Positions 53,620-63,283 are shown, counted from the first letter of the stretch. The stretch: DNA of 64,000 nt from JASSUD01 sp031963445 (GCA_031963445.1 JASSUH010000001.1:2575902-2639901); one strand, 5' to 3'. The notes: generated from the letters alone by a model not told the origin. A program made the numbers and translations.

Positions 53620-53851
53620 TATATTTTCCACGCTAAGCTGTTGATTTTTAAGGATATTTAACAGGCCGTCCCTACCTATTTTGACCTGTTTTGTACTGTT
53701 TTTAACAATCGAATTCCCAAAAAATCCCCGGGAGGATAATGGGAGATACAGCAACGGAATCTGCAAAACTAGATTCATTTTTCGTAAGGAAGGAGAAATA
53801 GAAAGATGAAATGAGAGGCTGAATAACTATTTACGACAGCCCATAAAAAAA

Positions 53852-53876
53852 CCCGATGCGGAAACATCGGGCCTTT
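53852..53876 (+). terminator. Hairpin with T-run upstream of the replication-like gene
   Basis: CCCGATG / CATCGGG stem, loop CGGAAA, then CCTTTTT; six A precede it, so it may work on both strands. Confidence 0.75.
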
Positions 53877-53987
53877 TTAAAGTGTTGCACACAGCAAAAC
53901 ACCTAGAACAACTATTGCACCCTCATACTAGGATAAAGCTTTTGCGGCGTCAACACTTCAGGGTATTTTTTACCACCTGGAAATTAT

Positions 53988-55238
53988 ATGACTCTCGCCA
54001 TCGATAGTGGTGAAGCAAAGGTTTATCCTGCTTCACCGCAAGGGCTGCGCTCGCCCTTATGTATTAATAAGCGCTTTCCGCACAAAATGGCACTCGCCAT
54101 TACAGCTATTACAACCAGCCCTGCGCTTGCTTCATTGGCTTCACTTTCTCGCACAGCCAAACAAGTTTTAGCCTTTATTGTGCGTTTAGCTGAATGTACA
54201 GACCCTATGAAGCCCTCCTGGGCCTTCAAAGCAACTATGGCTAAAGAAATAGGCGTGAGTGAACCAACCGTTTATCGTGGACTAAGTGAACTTACCCAAG
54301 CAGGATTTATAGAGCGGCTTGCCCAAGAGCGACACGCACATAATGGGCTACTTTCTGTGGCAAAAATTAGGCTCACGCGGGAAGCGTGTGTATGTCTTGG
54401 CTTAATTAATGATCAATGCTGCTCTTCAATATCGGCAGATAATGATAAAAAAACGGCATCAAAATCTACTTTTAAATATCCGTCTATCAATTTAAAAGGC
54501 GGCCATAATAATACCTTGCTTTCAGCAAACCAAAATAATCAGTTTTTAAAAAAACAGCCCGGCCAGCCTGAGAAATTTTTTATAGAAATGGCTAATCGGA
54601 AAATCCCGACTGAACTTGCCTGGCTGGTGCAAAAAAATGATTTATCGCTTTCAGGGCTTTTAAGTTTGATGAGCCTCGCTCGCCAAGCTGGTCACTTCCT
54701 TTCCGATATCGTGGCGCGCTGTAGGGCTGCCCTCCAAGTTCATACAGGACGAGCACTTTACGCTTATTTAAGAACGCTGATTACCAAGCCTATTGATTAC
54801 CACTATCTCAGAGTACAAAAGGAAAAAGAACAGGCTCTACAAGAACAAGGAAAGGCAGAAAAGGTGAACCGTGAAAAAACCATAAAAGAAGGCGCTAAAA
54901 AATTTCAGGGGAGAACCTTTTTATCCACTGAAGGAGTTCTTTATTCTTTCGAGGATGAATCTACCATTAAAGTAGGATTTCAAGAGAACGGTAAGTTATG
55001 TACACGCTACACGCCTATTCATCAAGCTTATAGCCTGATCAAGAGCATCATGTCGGGCAAATTGCGAGAGATATTAGAAACAGAAAAAACGCAAGCAAGT
55101 GCCTCTACATTTATAAATAAGCGCGAAACCAAATTGCAAGCACTTGCGCACATCAAAAAATGTAGGGATTTTTTAAGAAGTGCTAACAAAGATACTGCTG
55201 ATAAAGTTATTAGTGGCATAATTTTTGCCGAAAAATAA
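53988..55238 (+). CDS. Winged-helix protein, possibly element replication or regulatory protein
   Basis: A 416-residue protein I cannot assign to a named family. Residues ~55-125 form a winged helix-turn-helix (SRTAKQVLAFIVRLAECTDP, MAKEIGVSEPTVYRGLSELTQAGFIERLAQE), as in plasmid replication initiators and phage replication proteins of the O type. A middle segment (LSLSGLLSLMSLARQAGHFLSDIVARCRAAL) and a Lys/Glu-rich helix follow. The frame starts with ATG at 53988; other ATGs downstream are possible. It is the first gene inside the element, next to its boundary, a place where replication or regulatory genes often lie. Confidence 0.5.
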   Translation: MTLAIDSGEAKVYPASPQGLRSPLCINKRFPHKMALAITAITTSPALASLASLSRTAKQVLAFIVRLAECTDPMKPSWAFKATMAKEIGVSEPTVYRGLSELTQAGFIERLAQERHAHNGLLSVAKIRLTREACVCLGLINDQCCSSISADNDKKTASKSTFKYPSINLKGGHNNTLLSANQNNQFLKKQPGQPEKFFIEMANRKIPTELAWLVQKNDLSLSGLLSLMSLARQAGHFLSDIVARCRAALQVHTGRALYAYLRTLITKPIDYHYLRVQKEKEQALQEQGKAEKVNREKTIKEGAKKFQGRTFLSTEGVLYSFEDESTIKVGFQENGKLCTRYTPIHQAYSLIKSIMSGKLREILETEKTQASASTFINKRETKLQALAHIKKCRDFLRSANKDTADKVISGIIFAEK

Positions 55239-55494
55239 TAGATTGGCGCCGCTCTAGTTTTAAAAAAATTATCAAATAACACATTTGCGTCGTGTCGTAG
55301 AGCATTCCGTAGCCTTTACGTACAAGGTCTATGATGTTTAGACTGCCAACCTAAATCCCCAAGCAGCGCCGGGGGGTGTATTAATCAGGCCCCGGAAAAT
55401 ATAGGGTTATGAAGCGATATGAGCATTGATTAAATATATAAAAGAATTTTTAATTTTACAAAGCTAATGGCTCTACAACCTTTGCTTATAAATT
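55239..55494. other. Short non-coding stretch before the F-box/LRR gene in the element
   Basis: Contains a GC-rich segment with CCCCAAGCAGCGCCGGGGGG then GGCCCCGGAAAATATAGGG, possibly a hairpin, followed by AT-rich DNA that should hold the promoter of the next gene. Confidence 0.35.
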
Positions 55495-56634
55495 ATGAAG
55501 TCTATTATGAATATCAATACACTTTCGATACAGTCTTACTGCTCGCTAGCACTGAAAATAGAATCAGATTTGTGGGAAAAAAAAGCAGAACTCCCATTAC
55601 CTAGCCCTTTATCAAATAATATTTTAAAAATTATAAAATCCAAAGAAAAACCTACAGAAGAAAATCAAGAAAGAGATATGCGGAATATTTCTGAACTTTA
55701 TTTACCTCGAGAATTAATAAGCATTATTTTTCGCAAATCGCTGATGGCATTGGGCGACTATAGAAGTAGAATAAATCAAATGGCATTGATTATGTCACTC
55801 AGTCGCTACTTTCTCGCCGAAGCAAATTTTTTTCTAACCCATTATCCTTTTATATATTCAGAGTGGGTTGGATCTCAAATGACATGGTTTGCTAAAAATA
55901 TTGCAATAACGAAGTCTGTATATGGGATTTCAGGAATTTATGACTCCTGGAATTTAAAAATTTTAAATGGAAAGCAGCACATTTGTATCGATACGAAAGG
56001 GAATTATCTTATCAAGGCAGAAAATCGTCTAGAAATAATAAACGCCTTATCACTTAAAGAAGATATAAAAACTTTGAGCTTAGAGATATCAGGAATAATC
56101 ACCAGGAACACTTCTATTCTAAATACAGATAATTTAGTAGATAAACTGTCAGAAATGTTCAATAAAAATAAAGAGTTATCCAAAGTCTATTTATATTTGG
56201 ATAGCAATGGGATTGGCCCTCATCACGTTGAAAAATTAATGGAATCACTTTCAGGCAAAGAGGTTATTGAGCTTTCATTAGCTAGAAACCCAATTGGAGA
56301 TAAAGGTGTAGAATACCTAGCCCCAAAAATTCAGGCGCTAAAAATTCGAAATTTACGTTTGAGCTATACTGGAACTGGTGACGCGGGTGCGCAGCATTTT
56401 CTTAATGCACAGACAGGCGATCTAATTTATTTAACATTAGGCCACAATAATATTACTATAATTGGAGCATGTAGATTGGTCGATTGGGCAACAAATTCAA
56501 AAATAAAATCTATATATCTTTGCGACAATAGAATAGCCATACCTCCTTATTTTCCAGTGGAGAGCTATATGCGTTTAGAGAATAAAGGTAAAAATATATA
56601 TGGAGAAAAAATTGGTATAGCATACGATAGTTAA
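55495..56634 (+). CDS. F-box-like / leucine-rich repeat protein within the element (candidate effector)
   Basis: A 379-residue protein from AT-rich DNA. Residues ~68-110 (LYLPRELISIIFRK ... MALIMSLSRYFLAEANFFL) fit an F-box (LPxELxxxIF...). From ~residue 175 there are RNase-inhibitor-type leucine-rich repeats: LSKVYLYLDSNGIGPHHVEKLMES, VIELSLARNPIGDKGVEYLAP, IRNLRLSYTGTGDAGAQHFL, LIYLTLGHNNITIIGACRL. There is no signal peptide; the N-terminus is Asn/Ser-rich. Its position inside the conjugative element suggests mobile spread of such genes. ATG at 55495 is used, with a second at 55504. Confidence 0.72.
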   Translation: MKSIMNINTLSIQSYCSLALKIESDLWEKKAELPLPSPLSNNILKIIKSKEKPTEENQERDMRNISELYLPRELISIIFRKSLMALGDYRSRINQMALIMSLSRYFLAEANFFLTHYPFIYSEWVGSQMTWFAKNIAITKSVYGISGIYDSWNLKILNGKQHICIDTKGNYLIKAENRLEIINALSLKEDIKTLSLEISGIITRNTSILNTDNLVDKLSEMFNKNKELSKVYLYLDSNGIGPHHVEKLMESLSGKEVIELSLARNPIGDKGVEYLAPKIQALKIRNLRLSYTGTGDAGAQHFLNAQTGDLIYLTLGHNNITIIGACRLVDWATNSKIKSIYLCDNRIAIPPYFPVESYMRLENKGKNIYGEKIGIAYDS

Positions 56635-57453
56635 AATTATTAGACTGTTAAATATATAGTTTAATTAAATAATCGGCATCCCCATTTATTTTCGCTATCT
56701 TGCGAAAATACTACATACCCTCAGCAATTAAAAAACCTCCTTCCTATTTCGATGAAAGATAGAATGAATGTTTTAGACGTCTATTTTTAAAGATTATGTT
56801 TTTTATCTAGATCTTACACAGCGCAACCACTACATCTGGTAGATGTATGTTGTGCAATTAATCCCTCCGCATAAGCTCGCTTTGCTTCATCTACACACAA
56901 AATCATGAGCGCTTAGGGGAGTATTTGAGCACCGTCTTTTAGTGCGCTATCGATTTCCGTCAATATACGATCTGCAAATTGCTATCGAGCACTACCTCCT
57001 TGCCACTTAGGAACGAGCCAATTGCTTTTTCTAGTGCTTCCTCACATTCCAATTCTGCATTCCTTTTTCCTTATATCGAATCGTACATACTAAACGTTGT
57101 TAGCTTCTGAATGACAGTAGGCGCAGCGTATTGGCTTTAGATCATGCTGCATAGCTAGGCTATAGCCTTATGTCATAAGGTTTTTATTTGTTGAAAACAC
57201 GTATTTTTATCTATACCGCTTAATTTTTTATATCAGTGCACTTCGCCTCATTTCATATATTGCATTCACCTTTCTCATCAATTCAATCTAATTGCCCAAA
57301 TTAGGGAATTAAGAAAGAATCAACAGCAACTTATCTTAATAAAATAACAAAAAAGCAGAACGTTTCATTAATCAAATAAAAACATTTATATTTTTTAAGG
57401 AAGGGATGACGTTCTGCAATAAAAAAACAAAATAATAATAGTCTGGAGCTATA
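56635..57453. pseudogene. Gene-free stretch with possible decayed minus-strand gene
   Basis: 819 bp without an intact gene. On the minus strand, around 56820-57060, open pieces such as AELECEEALEKAIGSFLSGK, RILTEIDSALKDGAQIL and DEAKRAYAEGLIAQHTS appear in shifting frames with stops between them. The composition is closer to core genes than to the AT-rich flanks. It may be a degraded element gene; its identity is unknown. The right third is AT-rich leader DNA for the next gene. Confidence 0.3.
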
Positions 57454-58179
57454 GTGCCAATATCAGGAATCAATAATATAAATCAAGCTTATATACCTAA
57501 AGAAAATACCTGCAACCCTCTTTTTAACCTACGCAATGCGACCAATAATCTACTCATACATTTAGAAACTCTTTTAAAAAATATGGTTTCTTATCAAGTT
57601 GAACGAGGTTACTTCAAAAAATATTGCGATATTTTGCCTAACGAAAAATCTTCATTCCGTTCAGTCAAAGTGAGCTATGAGGGACAGGCGGTATACAGTA
57701 ATCAGGAAGAACGCGCCGCACAGATAGAAAAGTTCAACGAGTATATAGAAAGGCTCACTGCGTTTTACCACGCCATGGGAACACAGCAGATCGAAGTATG
57801 GCGTACCGCTCTAGCACAGCTAGAAAGTTTTAAGCCACAGGTACAAATTGATAGGATGGTGGATGAATATATCCGCTCTTTGCCCATTGAATCGCAGTGC
57901 GAATGGCAGCAGCACTTAAGGCAGGCAGATAAACAATGCGGGGAGGCTTTGCGTGCACTGGCAGAGGTGAATTGTTCGGTTAACGCTGATGTCGGCGGCC
58001 CAATTCATTCGTCCTCACCGCTATCTGAATTTCTGAAAAAACTTGCGCGAGTCGCAACACGTTTTTTAGATTATTTGCGGCAAAGCCTTGAGCCTTGGTG
58101 GAAAGATCAACTAGAGACGGCGTCGGCTGATCACTCAGCGGCTAAAGATGTCATGTTTTTTGAAAAAAGTAAGCTATGA
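57454..58179 (+). CDS. Protein of unknown function (element cargo, possible effector)
   Basis: A 241-residue soluble, mostly helical protein; not recognised. It starts with GTG at 57454, with GGAG upstream. The first ~65 codons are AT-rich and Asn-rich (ISGINNINQAYIPKENTC), like the effector-like genes; the rest has higher GC and charged helices (EERAAQIEKFNEYIERLTAF; CEWQQHLRQADKQCGEALRALAEV). The switch in composition suggests fusion of an AT-rich N-terminal segment to an older body. No membrane span or catalytic motif was seen. Confidence 0.6.
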   Translation: MPISGINNINQAYIPKENTCNPLFNLRNATNNLLIHLETLLKNMVSYQVERGYFKKYCDILPNEKSSFRSVKVSYEGQAVYSNQEERAAQIEKFNEYIERLTAFYHAMGTQQIEVWRTALAQLESFKPQVQIDRMVDEYIRSLPIESQCEWQQHLRQADKQCGEALRALAEVNCSVNADVGGPIHSSSPLSEFLKKLARVATRFLDYLRQSLEPWWKDQLETASADHSAAKDVMFFEKSKL

Positions 58180-58236
58180 AGGATAAACCATGCAACATTA
58201 ACGCGCAGTGAAAGCATACTAAGTTACCTGCATCAT

Positions 58237-58608
58237 TTATTTATTGCAGAAGTACGGGAGATGCAGATCATATCGTTCAGCCAAATGACACTCGTTTTTA
58301 ATCGCTCTGATAATCCAATCATTGAGACTTATCTCTGCTTCTTTGGCCGCGGCAAGCGCACTTTTATAGACAGTGGGGTCCAGCTGTAATTCAAGTTTAT
58401 CGGGGAAAAGAGGCTCAGGAGATTCACCGCGTTCTTTACAGAGGCTTAAATACGCTTCCACAGAATCAATAAATGCCTGCTTAAGCTGAGCAACGGTCTC
58501 ACCTTGAAAAGTTACCACATCAGGGCTATTCATAACCTCACCGTGCAAAAGATTCGCTCCCGAATCAAACTTTACACGCCCACCCAAAAAACCTTTGTGT
58601 TCTAACAT
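58237..58608 (-). CDS. hicB: HicB-type antitoxin
   Basis: A 123-residue antitoxin. The N-terminal HicB fold has LLHGEVMNSPDVVTFQGETVAQLKQAFIDSVEAYLSLC, resembling inactive RNase H-like partners of HicA. The C-terminus (KLELQLDPTVYKSALAAAKEAEISLNDWIIRAIKNEC) is a ribbon-helix-helix DNA-binding domain. The ATG at 58608 has AAGGA seven bases upstream. It follows hicA by 10 bases on the same strand. Confidence 0.92.
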   Translation of the reverse strand: MLEHKGFLGGRVKFDSGANLLHGEVMNSPDVVTFQGETVAQLKQAFIDSVEAYLSLCKERGESPEPLFPDKLELQLDPTVYKSALAAAKEAEISLNDWIIRAIKNECHLAERYDLHLPYFCNK

Positions 58609-58618
58609 TGCGTTGTCC

Positions 58619-58864
58619 TTATTTATCTAGAAGATGCCTGATAGCGAGGATAGTTCCTACATCAACCACGCTTGGAGAATGTAGCCTATGCAATATTGCT
58701 TTGCCGCCATTCAATACAATGCTGACCCTTGAATCAGCGCCTTCAGACACATCAGCGCCTAGCTGATTGACTAAAACTGATTTTATGTCCTTCCATAAAA
58801 GGCCACGCGGCACAGGCGTCTTAAAAAAAATGTCGGGACTATATTCGTCTTCTGTATTTGGCAT
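58619..58864 (-). CDS. hicA: HicA-type toxin
   Basis: An 81-residue mRNA interferase with a double-stranded RNA-binding fold. KDIKSVLVNQLGADVSEGADSRVSIVLNGGKAILHRLHSP contains the strand with the catalytic-type histidine (HRLHSP). It is transcribed before hicB, the usual order. Together they probably stabilise the element. The N-terminal ~20 residues (MPNTEDEYSPDIFFKTPVPR) are unusual and a later start is possible. Confidence 0.85.
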   Translation of the reverse strand: MPNTEDEYSPDIFFKTPVPRGLLWKDIKSVLVNQLGADVSEGADSRVSIVLNGGKAILHRLHSPSVVDVGTILAIRHLLDK

Positions 58865-59061
58865 ATGTTTTTCATGCGGTAGAGAGCATCAACTATTCTT
58901 GAATATTGCTGTGATGCTAGAAAGAGCATATTTAATACCTGATCTTACTTAACCTCTTTAAGCAAAAAAGTGCCTTAAGTCCCCAAATCGGGAAAACAAG
59001 CCGCCCTCAAGTAGGTCAAGATGCTGTCAGTATGTAATGACTAAGAAATGGTCAAAATGAC

Positions 59062-61431
59062 ATGCTGCATATTCTAAAAAGATGGTTTGCATGGATTAGG
59101 CGGCAGCATGAAAGCACCATCTCCGCGCCGCCCACTTCCTGTATCGATGAGGCGCTTCCGCGCTATCCCCCTTTTATCCAGGGCCTTCCTATTGCGCCGA
59201 TTGAAAAAGTATTAGCGACACAAAGCGAGCTGATCGAACGCCTAAGAGGAACGCTCGGTTATACCAGCACCGATTTTGCGCAACTAGTCGCGCCTGCATT
59301 AGCCCGATACGCCGCTTTTGTACATTTCCTTCCTGCCTCTGAAACCCATCATCATCGAGGTGCAGGCGGTTTATTACGTCATGGGTTAGAAGTCGCCTTG
59401 TGGGCTGCACAAGCTTCTGACGCGCTGATATTTTCAATGGAAGGAACACCTCGAGAACGACGAGAGAGCGAGCCGCGCTGGCGCTTAGCGACCTGTTTCG
59501 CTGGGCTGCTCCATGATGCAGGCAAACCCCTAATTGATCTTTCGGTGACGGATAAGAGTGGTCACGTGATTTGGAACCCTTATGCCAAGATGCTAACGGA
59601 CTGGGCCAGTGATCACGACATTCAGCGCTACTTCATTCACTGGCGAGCACAGCGCTATAAACGTCATCAGACATTTTCTATTTTGATGGTTGAGCGCATT
59701 TTACCATCAGAGGCAATGACCTATTTGTGCCAATCAAACCCAAAGATTGTCGCAGCCATGCTTGCGGCGATTGCAGATACAAACATTGATCAACCCATCG
59801 CTAAGCTGGTATTGCAGGCAGACCAAGAAAGCGTTTCTCACGATTTGCGGCAAAGTCATTTAGAGCAAGACGCCTTTGCTTACGGCATCCCCATAGAGCG
59901 CTATGTCTTTGATGCGATGCGCCGTTTGATTAAAACGGGGCAATGGAAGGTCAATGTAGCTGGCGCTATCGTATGGCATCTTCACCAAGGTGTTTTTATT
60001 CTGTGGAAACAAGGTATTCATGATCTGTATCAGTTACTGGCTGAAGATCATGTTCCAGGTATTCCTAGAGACCTCGATACGCTTGCCGATATTTTGATCG
60101 AACGTGGATTTGCGTTGCCTCGCGTAGTCACAGAAAAAGGAGAGGCGGCTTCTTATCGCTATTGGGAGGTTATCCCTGAAGGTTTGTCTACAGACAATGT
60201 GAGCATCAAACCAACGTTTTTAATGCTTCGTCTCGCCTCCTCTGCCTCGGTATTTACGACAGAACCCCCTGCGCCAGTGAAGGCAGAGATCGTGGATCGC
60301 ATCGATCATGAGAAAGCGGCTTTATCAACACCCACGTCAAGAACAGAAGAAATAAAAACGCTCGAAGAAAAGACAGCAGAAGATAACACTCAACCTATTC
60401 ATTCTCACCCAGACAAAGTGCGATCAGAACCTTGTCCTCGTACAACTGAAGTGATAGCCGAACAATCTGCGTCTATAACAAAAGATAGAACTAAAAATAA
60501 CGATGAAGATGAAATTGAGGCGAACCCTGACGCACAAGCGGCGCTAGAAAAATTGATCGATACCTATGGAGAGGCTGCCGGTATTTTAAAAGAAGCGATT
60601 TGGCCGACGCTAAAGGGCAAGCAGGCACTCGGAGAAGCAATTGATCTTTTTCAAAACAAAGTGGCCATTCTCTATCCCGAAGGTGTCCAAAAGCTTGGTG
60701 TTGTCGCTGAGATAGTGAGGCAATTATCCCAAGCTAACGCGATTGTTTCTGATTCGATTCTGCTTGGGCGTAAGGTGCAAGAGTGCGATGGCAAAAAAGT
60801 CCTTCTGCTGGCAAAACCATTATCAGAAGCAATAACCGCCGTGTTGAATGAGTTCGCTCACAGTGAGGATGTAGCTGTTGCAAAGCAAGCTTATCAAGAA
60901 GCTAATCAACACCCCTATCAACAGAACAAACGCTGGGATCAGAAAAGACAACGTCCCTCCCCTGTTTTATCCAAACCTACGCCCGAATCAATATTGGGGG
61001 AGAGGTCAATAATAACTCAAGCAACACCACCACTTGTTGATGCTCAATCCATACCGCTAATTCATGAAAGCCACCTAAGCAATCAGCATGACGAAGAAAC
61101 AGGGCAACAAAGCAAGTTAGACGCTCTGTTCACACCAGAACCAGAAAAAGAATATTTAGAGGATATGACTTTTACCTCGCCGATGACCCATGAAAAAGCC
61201 ATCCAAATGCTGAAAACCATGATTCAAGAACGTCAAGGGCGCTGGCTTGTCACCTCTGTCATGCAACAAGACGGCTATCTCATCACCAGTGACCACGCGC
61301 TGAATCGAATGATCGAAGCACACCCAGAATTGGGCAATCAATATCAACTTCGTAGCCGCATTCTTTTAGATCGATGTAAGCCGCTGCTGCGTACCCAAAC
61401 AGGTCAATTGAGATTAAAAATAAAAGAATAA
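59062..61431 (+). CDS. MobH-family relaxase (TraI_2 domain)
   Basis: A 789-residue conjugative relaxase of the type found in PFGI-1, ICEclc and SXT-like elements. The N-terminal TraI_2 domain has the three-histidine motif ETHHHRGAGGLLRHGLEVALWAA and the HD pair in CFAGLLHDAGKPLIDLSV, followed by VIWNPY and the helicase-like HFSIL-type segment. A long charged Glu/Thr/Lys linker (~residues 400-490) leads to helical regions and the C-terminal TraI_2_C-like domain (ALFTPEPEKEYLEDM; WLVTSVMQQDGYLITSDHALNRM). It nicks the element origin of transfer. It stops five bases before traD. Confidence 0.88.
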   Translation: MLHILKRWFAWIRRQHESTISAPPTSCIDEALPRYPPFIQGLPIAPIEKVLATQSELIERLRGTLGYTSTDFAQLVAPALARYAAFVHFLPASETHHHRGAGGLLRHGLEVALWAAQASDALIFSMEGTPRERRESEPRWRLATCFAGLLHDAGKPLIDLSVTDKSGHVIWNPYAKMLTDWASDHDIQRYFIHWRAQRYKRHQTFSILMVERILPSEAMTYLCQSNPKIVAAMLAAIADTNIDQPIAKLVLQADQESVSHDLRQSHLEQDAFAYGIPIERYVFDAMRRLIKTGQWKVNVAGAIVWHLHQGVFILWKQGIHDLYQLLAEDHVPGIPRDLDTLADILIERGFALPRVVTEKGEAASYRYWEVIPEGLSTDNVSIKPTFLMLRLASSASVFTTEPPAPVKAEIVDRIDHEKAALSTPTSRTEEIKTLEEKTAEDNTQPIHSHPDKVRSEPCPRTTEVIAEQSASITKDRTKNNDEDEIEANPDAQAALEKLIDTYGEAAGILKEAIWPTLKGKQALGEAIDLFQNKVAILYPEGVQKLGVVAEIVRQLSQANAIVSDSILLGRKVQECDGKKVLLLAKPLSEAITAVLNEFAHSEDVAVAKQAYQEANQHPYQQNKRWDQKRQRPSPVLSKPTPESILGERSIITQATPPLVDAQSIPLIHESHLSNQHDEETGQQSKLDALFTPEPEKEYLEDMTFTSPMTHEKAIQMLKTMIQERQGRWLVTSVMQQDGYLITSDHALNRMIEAHPELGNQYQLRSRILLDRCKPLLRTQTGQLRLKIKE

Positions 61432-61435
61432 GAAC

Positions 61436-63271
61436 ATGCCATTACAAGCTGACTCTTTAGCCTATGAATCACCGTGGCGGCCAAACTATGAAATGCAAGC
61501 TGTGGTGGGGTGGGTGAGTGCGGCAATCATTGCGTTGACGGTACGAGTACTAAGCACAATGCCTGCTGAGCCTTTTTATTGGATCAGCGTCATCTGTGCT
61601 GTCATGATTTTGATCAGACTCCCTAAAGCCGCTAAGTTGTACCGATTACAAAAACGCTTACGCGGACATGGCCTTTCTTTTTTATCTTTGCAAGCCCTCA
61701 AAAAGCGGATGACAAAGCAGCCTAATACACTGTGGTTAGGATACGGCTTTGTTTGGGAAAACCGTCATGTGCAGCGGGTATTTGAAATTCTTAAACGTGA
61801 CTGGCAAGCGATTACGCCCTACGTCTCCAAGCAGCGCGCAGATCAACCAATTGGACAACCCTGGATCCACGGTGTCGAGCCAAAAGATACAGAACAATAC
61901 CAGCCACTTCCCCATTTAGAGGGGCACACCCTTATTTTAGGCACAACAGGCAGTGGCAAAACCCGTCTTTTTGATTTGCTCATTGCACAAGCTATTTTTC
62001 GGGAAGAAGCAGTGATTATCATTGATCCGAAAGGCGATAAAGAGATGCGTGACAATGCGCGCCGTGCTTGTGAAGCCATTGGTCATCCTGAACGATTTGT
62101 GGCATTTCATCCTGCTTTTCCAGAGGAAAGTGTGCGCCTCGATCCGTTGCGGAATTTCACACGGGTGACTGAGCTTGCGAGCCGCCTTGCCGCACTGATT
62201 CCTTCTGAGACAGGGGCTGATCCCTTCAAATCCTTTGCTTGGCAAGCCTTGAACAATATCGCGCAAGGCTTGGTGATGATTTGCGAACGCCCCAACCTAA
62301 TTCTGTTGCGTCGTTATCTGGAAGGAGGATCAGCAAGTTTGGTGAGTCGTGCGGTTCAGGCATACAGTGCGCGTGTCTTGCCGCATTGGGAAGCCAAAGC
62401 CAAGCCATATCTCGATAAAGCCCAAGCAGGTTCACGCGAAAGACGCGCTACCGCGATGCTGCGCTTTTATTATGATGAGGTTCAGCCCGAACATGCGAAT
62501 GCAGACTTAGAGGGGCTGCTATCGATGTTCCAACATGACACGACCCATTTTGCCAAGATGGTGGCGTCTTTGCTACCGGTTATGAATATGCTGACCTCTG
62601 GAGAGCTTGGCAAGCTGCTCTCACCGGATGCGAATGATTTAGGGGACAAACGACCTATGACGGATATGGCCAAGATTATTAACAACGGCCAAGCCGCCTA
62701 TCTGGGTCTGGATTGTTTAACCGACAGCATGGTAGGCAGTGCAATTGGTTCTATTGCGGTATCGGATTTAACCGCCGTAGCGGGAGATCGCTATAACTAT
62801 GGCATCAATAACCGTCGAGTTAATATTTTTATTGACGAAACGGTTGAAGTTCTCAATGAACCCGTTATCCAGTCGCTCAATAAAGGCAGAGGAGCCGGAT
62901 TTAATTTAGCTATCGCTGCACAAACTTGTGCAGATTTTCCGGCACGACTAGGCAGTGAACATAAAGCGCGACAGGTACTAGGCAATATAAATAATCAGTT
63001 TGTATTACGCGTCATCGACTCGGAAACGCAAAAATATGTCGTCGATAGCTTGCCTAAAACCCGTATCAAGCACGTCATGCGCACTCAAGGTCAGACAACG
63101 CTCGGGGAGTCTCCTTGGTTATATGGCGGCAATCAGGGAGAACGCTTGATCGAAGAAGAAGCGGATCTGTTTCCCGCCCCATTGCTCGGCATGCTGCCTA
63201 ATTTGGAATATATCGCCAAAATTTCTGGTGGAAAAATCATTAAGGGGCGTTTCCCTGTACTGACACAATAA
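61436..63271 (+). CDS. traD: Type IV coupling protein TraD (ICE class)
   Basis: A 611-residue ATPase that feeds relaxosome DNA to the type IV secretion channel. Two N-terminal helices (~residues 20-65) anchor it; Walker A is GTTGSGKT (169-176), the Walker B-like strand EAVIIIDPKGDKEMRD follows, and the late motif FNLAIAAQTCADFPARLGS ... VLGNINNQFVLRVIDSETQKY is characteristic of the PFGI-1/SXT coupling proteins. It is tightly linked to the relaxase gene (four bases) and to the next gene (12 bases), forming an operon. Confidence 0.92.
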   Translation: MPLQADSLAYESPWRPNYEMQAVVGWVSAAIIALTVRVLSTMPAEPFYWISVICAVMILIRLPKAAKLYRLQKRLRGHGLSFLSLQALKKRMTKQPNTLWLGYGFVWENRHVQRVFEILKRDWQAITPYVSKQRADQPIGQPWIHGVEPKDTEQYQPLPHLEGHTLILGTTGSGKTRLFDLLIAQAIFREEAVIIIDPKGDKEMRDNARRACEAIGHPERFVAFHPAFPEESVRLDPLRNFTRVTELASRLAALIPSETGADPFKSFAWQALNNIAQGLVMICERPNLILLRRYLEGGSASLVSRAVQAYSARVLPHWEAKAKPYLDKAQAGSRERRATAMLRFYYDEVQPEHANADLEGLLSMFQHDTTHFAKMVASLLPVMNMLTSGELGKLLSPDANDLGDKRPMTDMAKIINNGQAAYLGLDCLTDSMVGSAIGSIAVSDLTAVAGDRYNYGINNRRVNIFIDETVEVLNEPVIQSLNKGRGAGFNLAIAAQTCADFPARLGSEHKARQVLGNINNQFVLRVIDSETQKYVVDSLPKTRIKHVMRTQGQTTLGESPWLYGGNQGERLIEEEADLFPAPLLGMLPNLEYIAKISGGKIIKGRFPVLTQ

Positions 63272-63283
63272 AGGAACGCTGAG

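Larger units (their letters stand above)
53301..53987. other. Element boundary region, no intact gene
   Basis: 687 bp that hold two terminators, the tRNA fragment and, right of it, ~130 bp with GTACTGTTTTTAACAATCG and CCAAAAAATCCCCGGGAGG that could be integrase arm-type sites (inference). An open minus-strand frame across the tRNA is not a gene. No integrase is present. Confidence 0.5.

Noticed and set aside
53431..53778. Minus-strand frame of 115 codons over the tRNA fragment
   Set aside because: It translates tRNA and terminator sequence; the tRNA features explain the DNA better.
53620..53987. Integrase gene at the element boundary
   Set aside because: No frame with tyrosine recombinase residues (R...HxxR...Y) was found on either strand.
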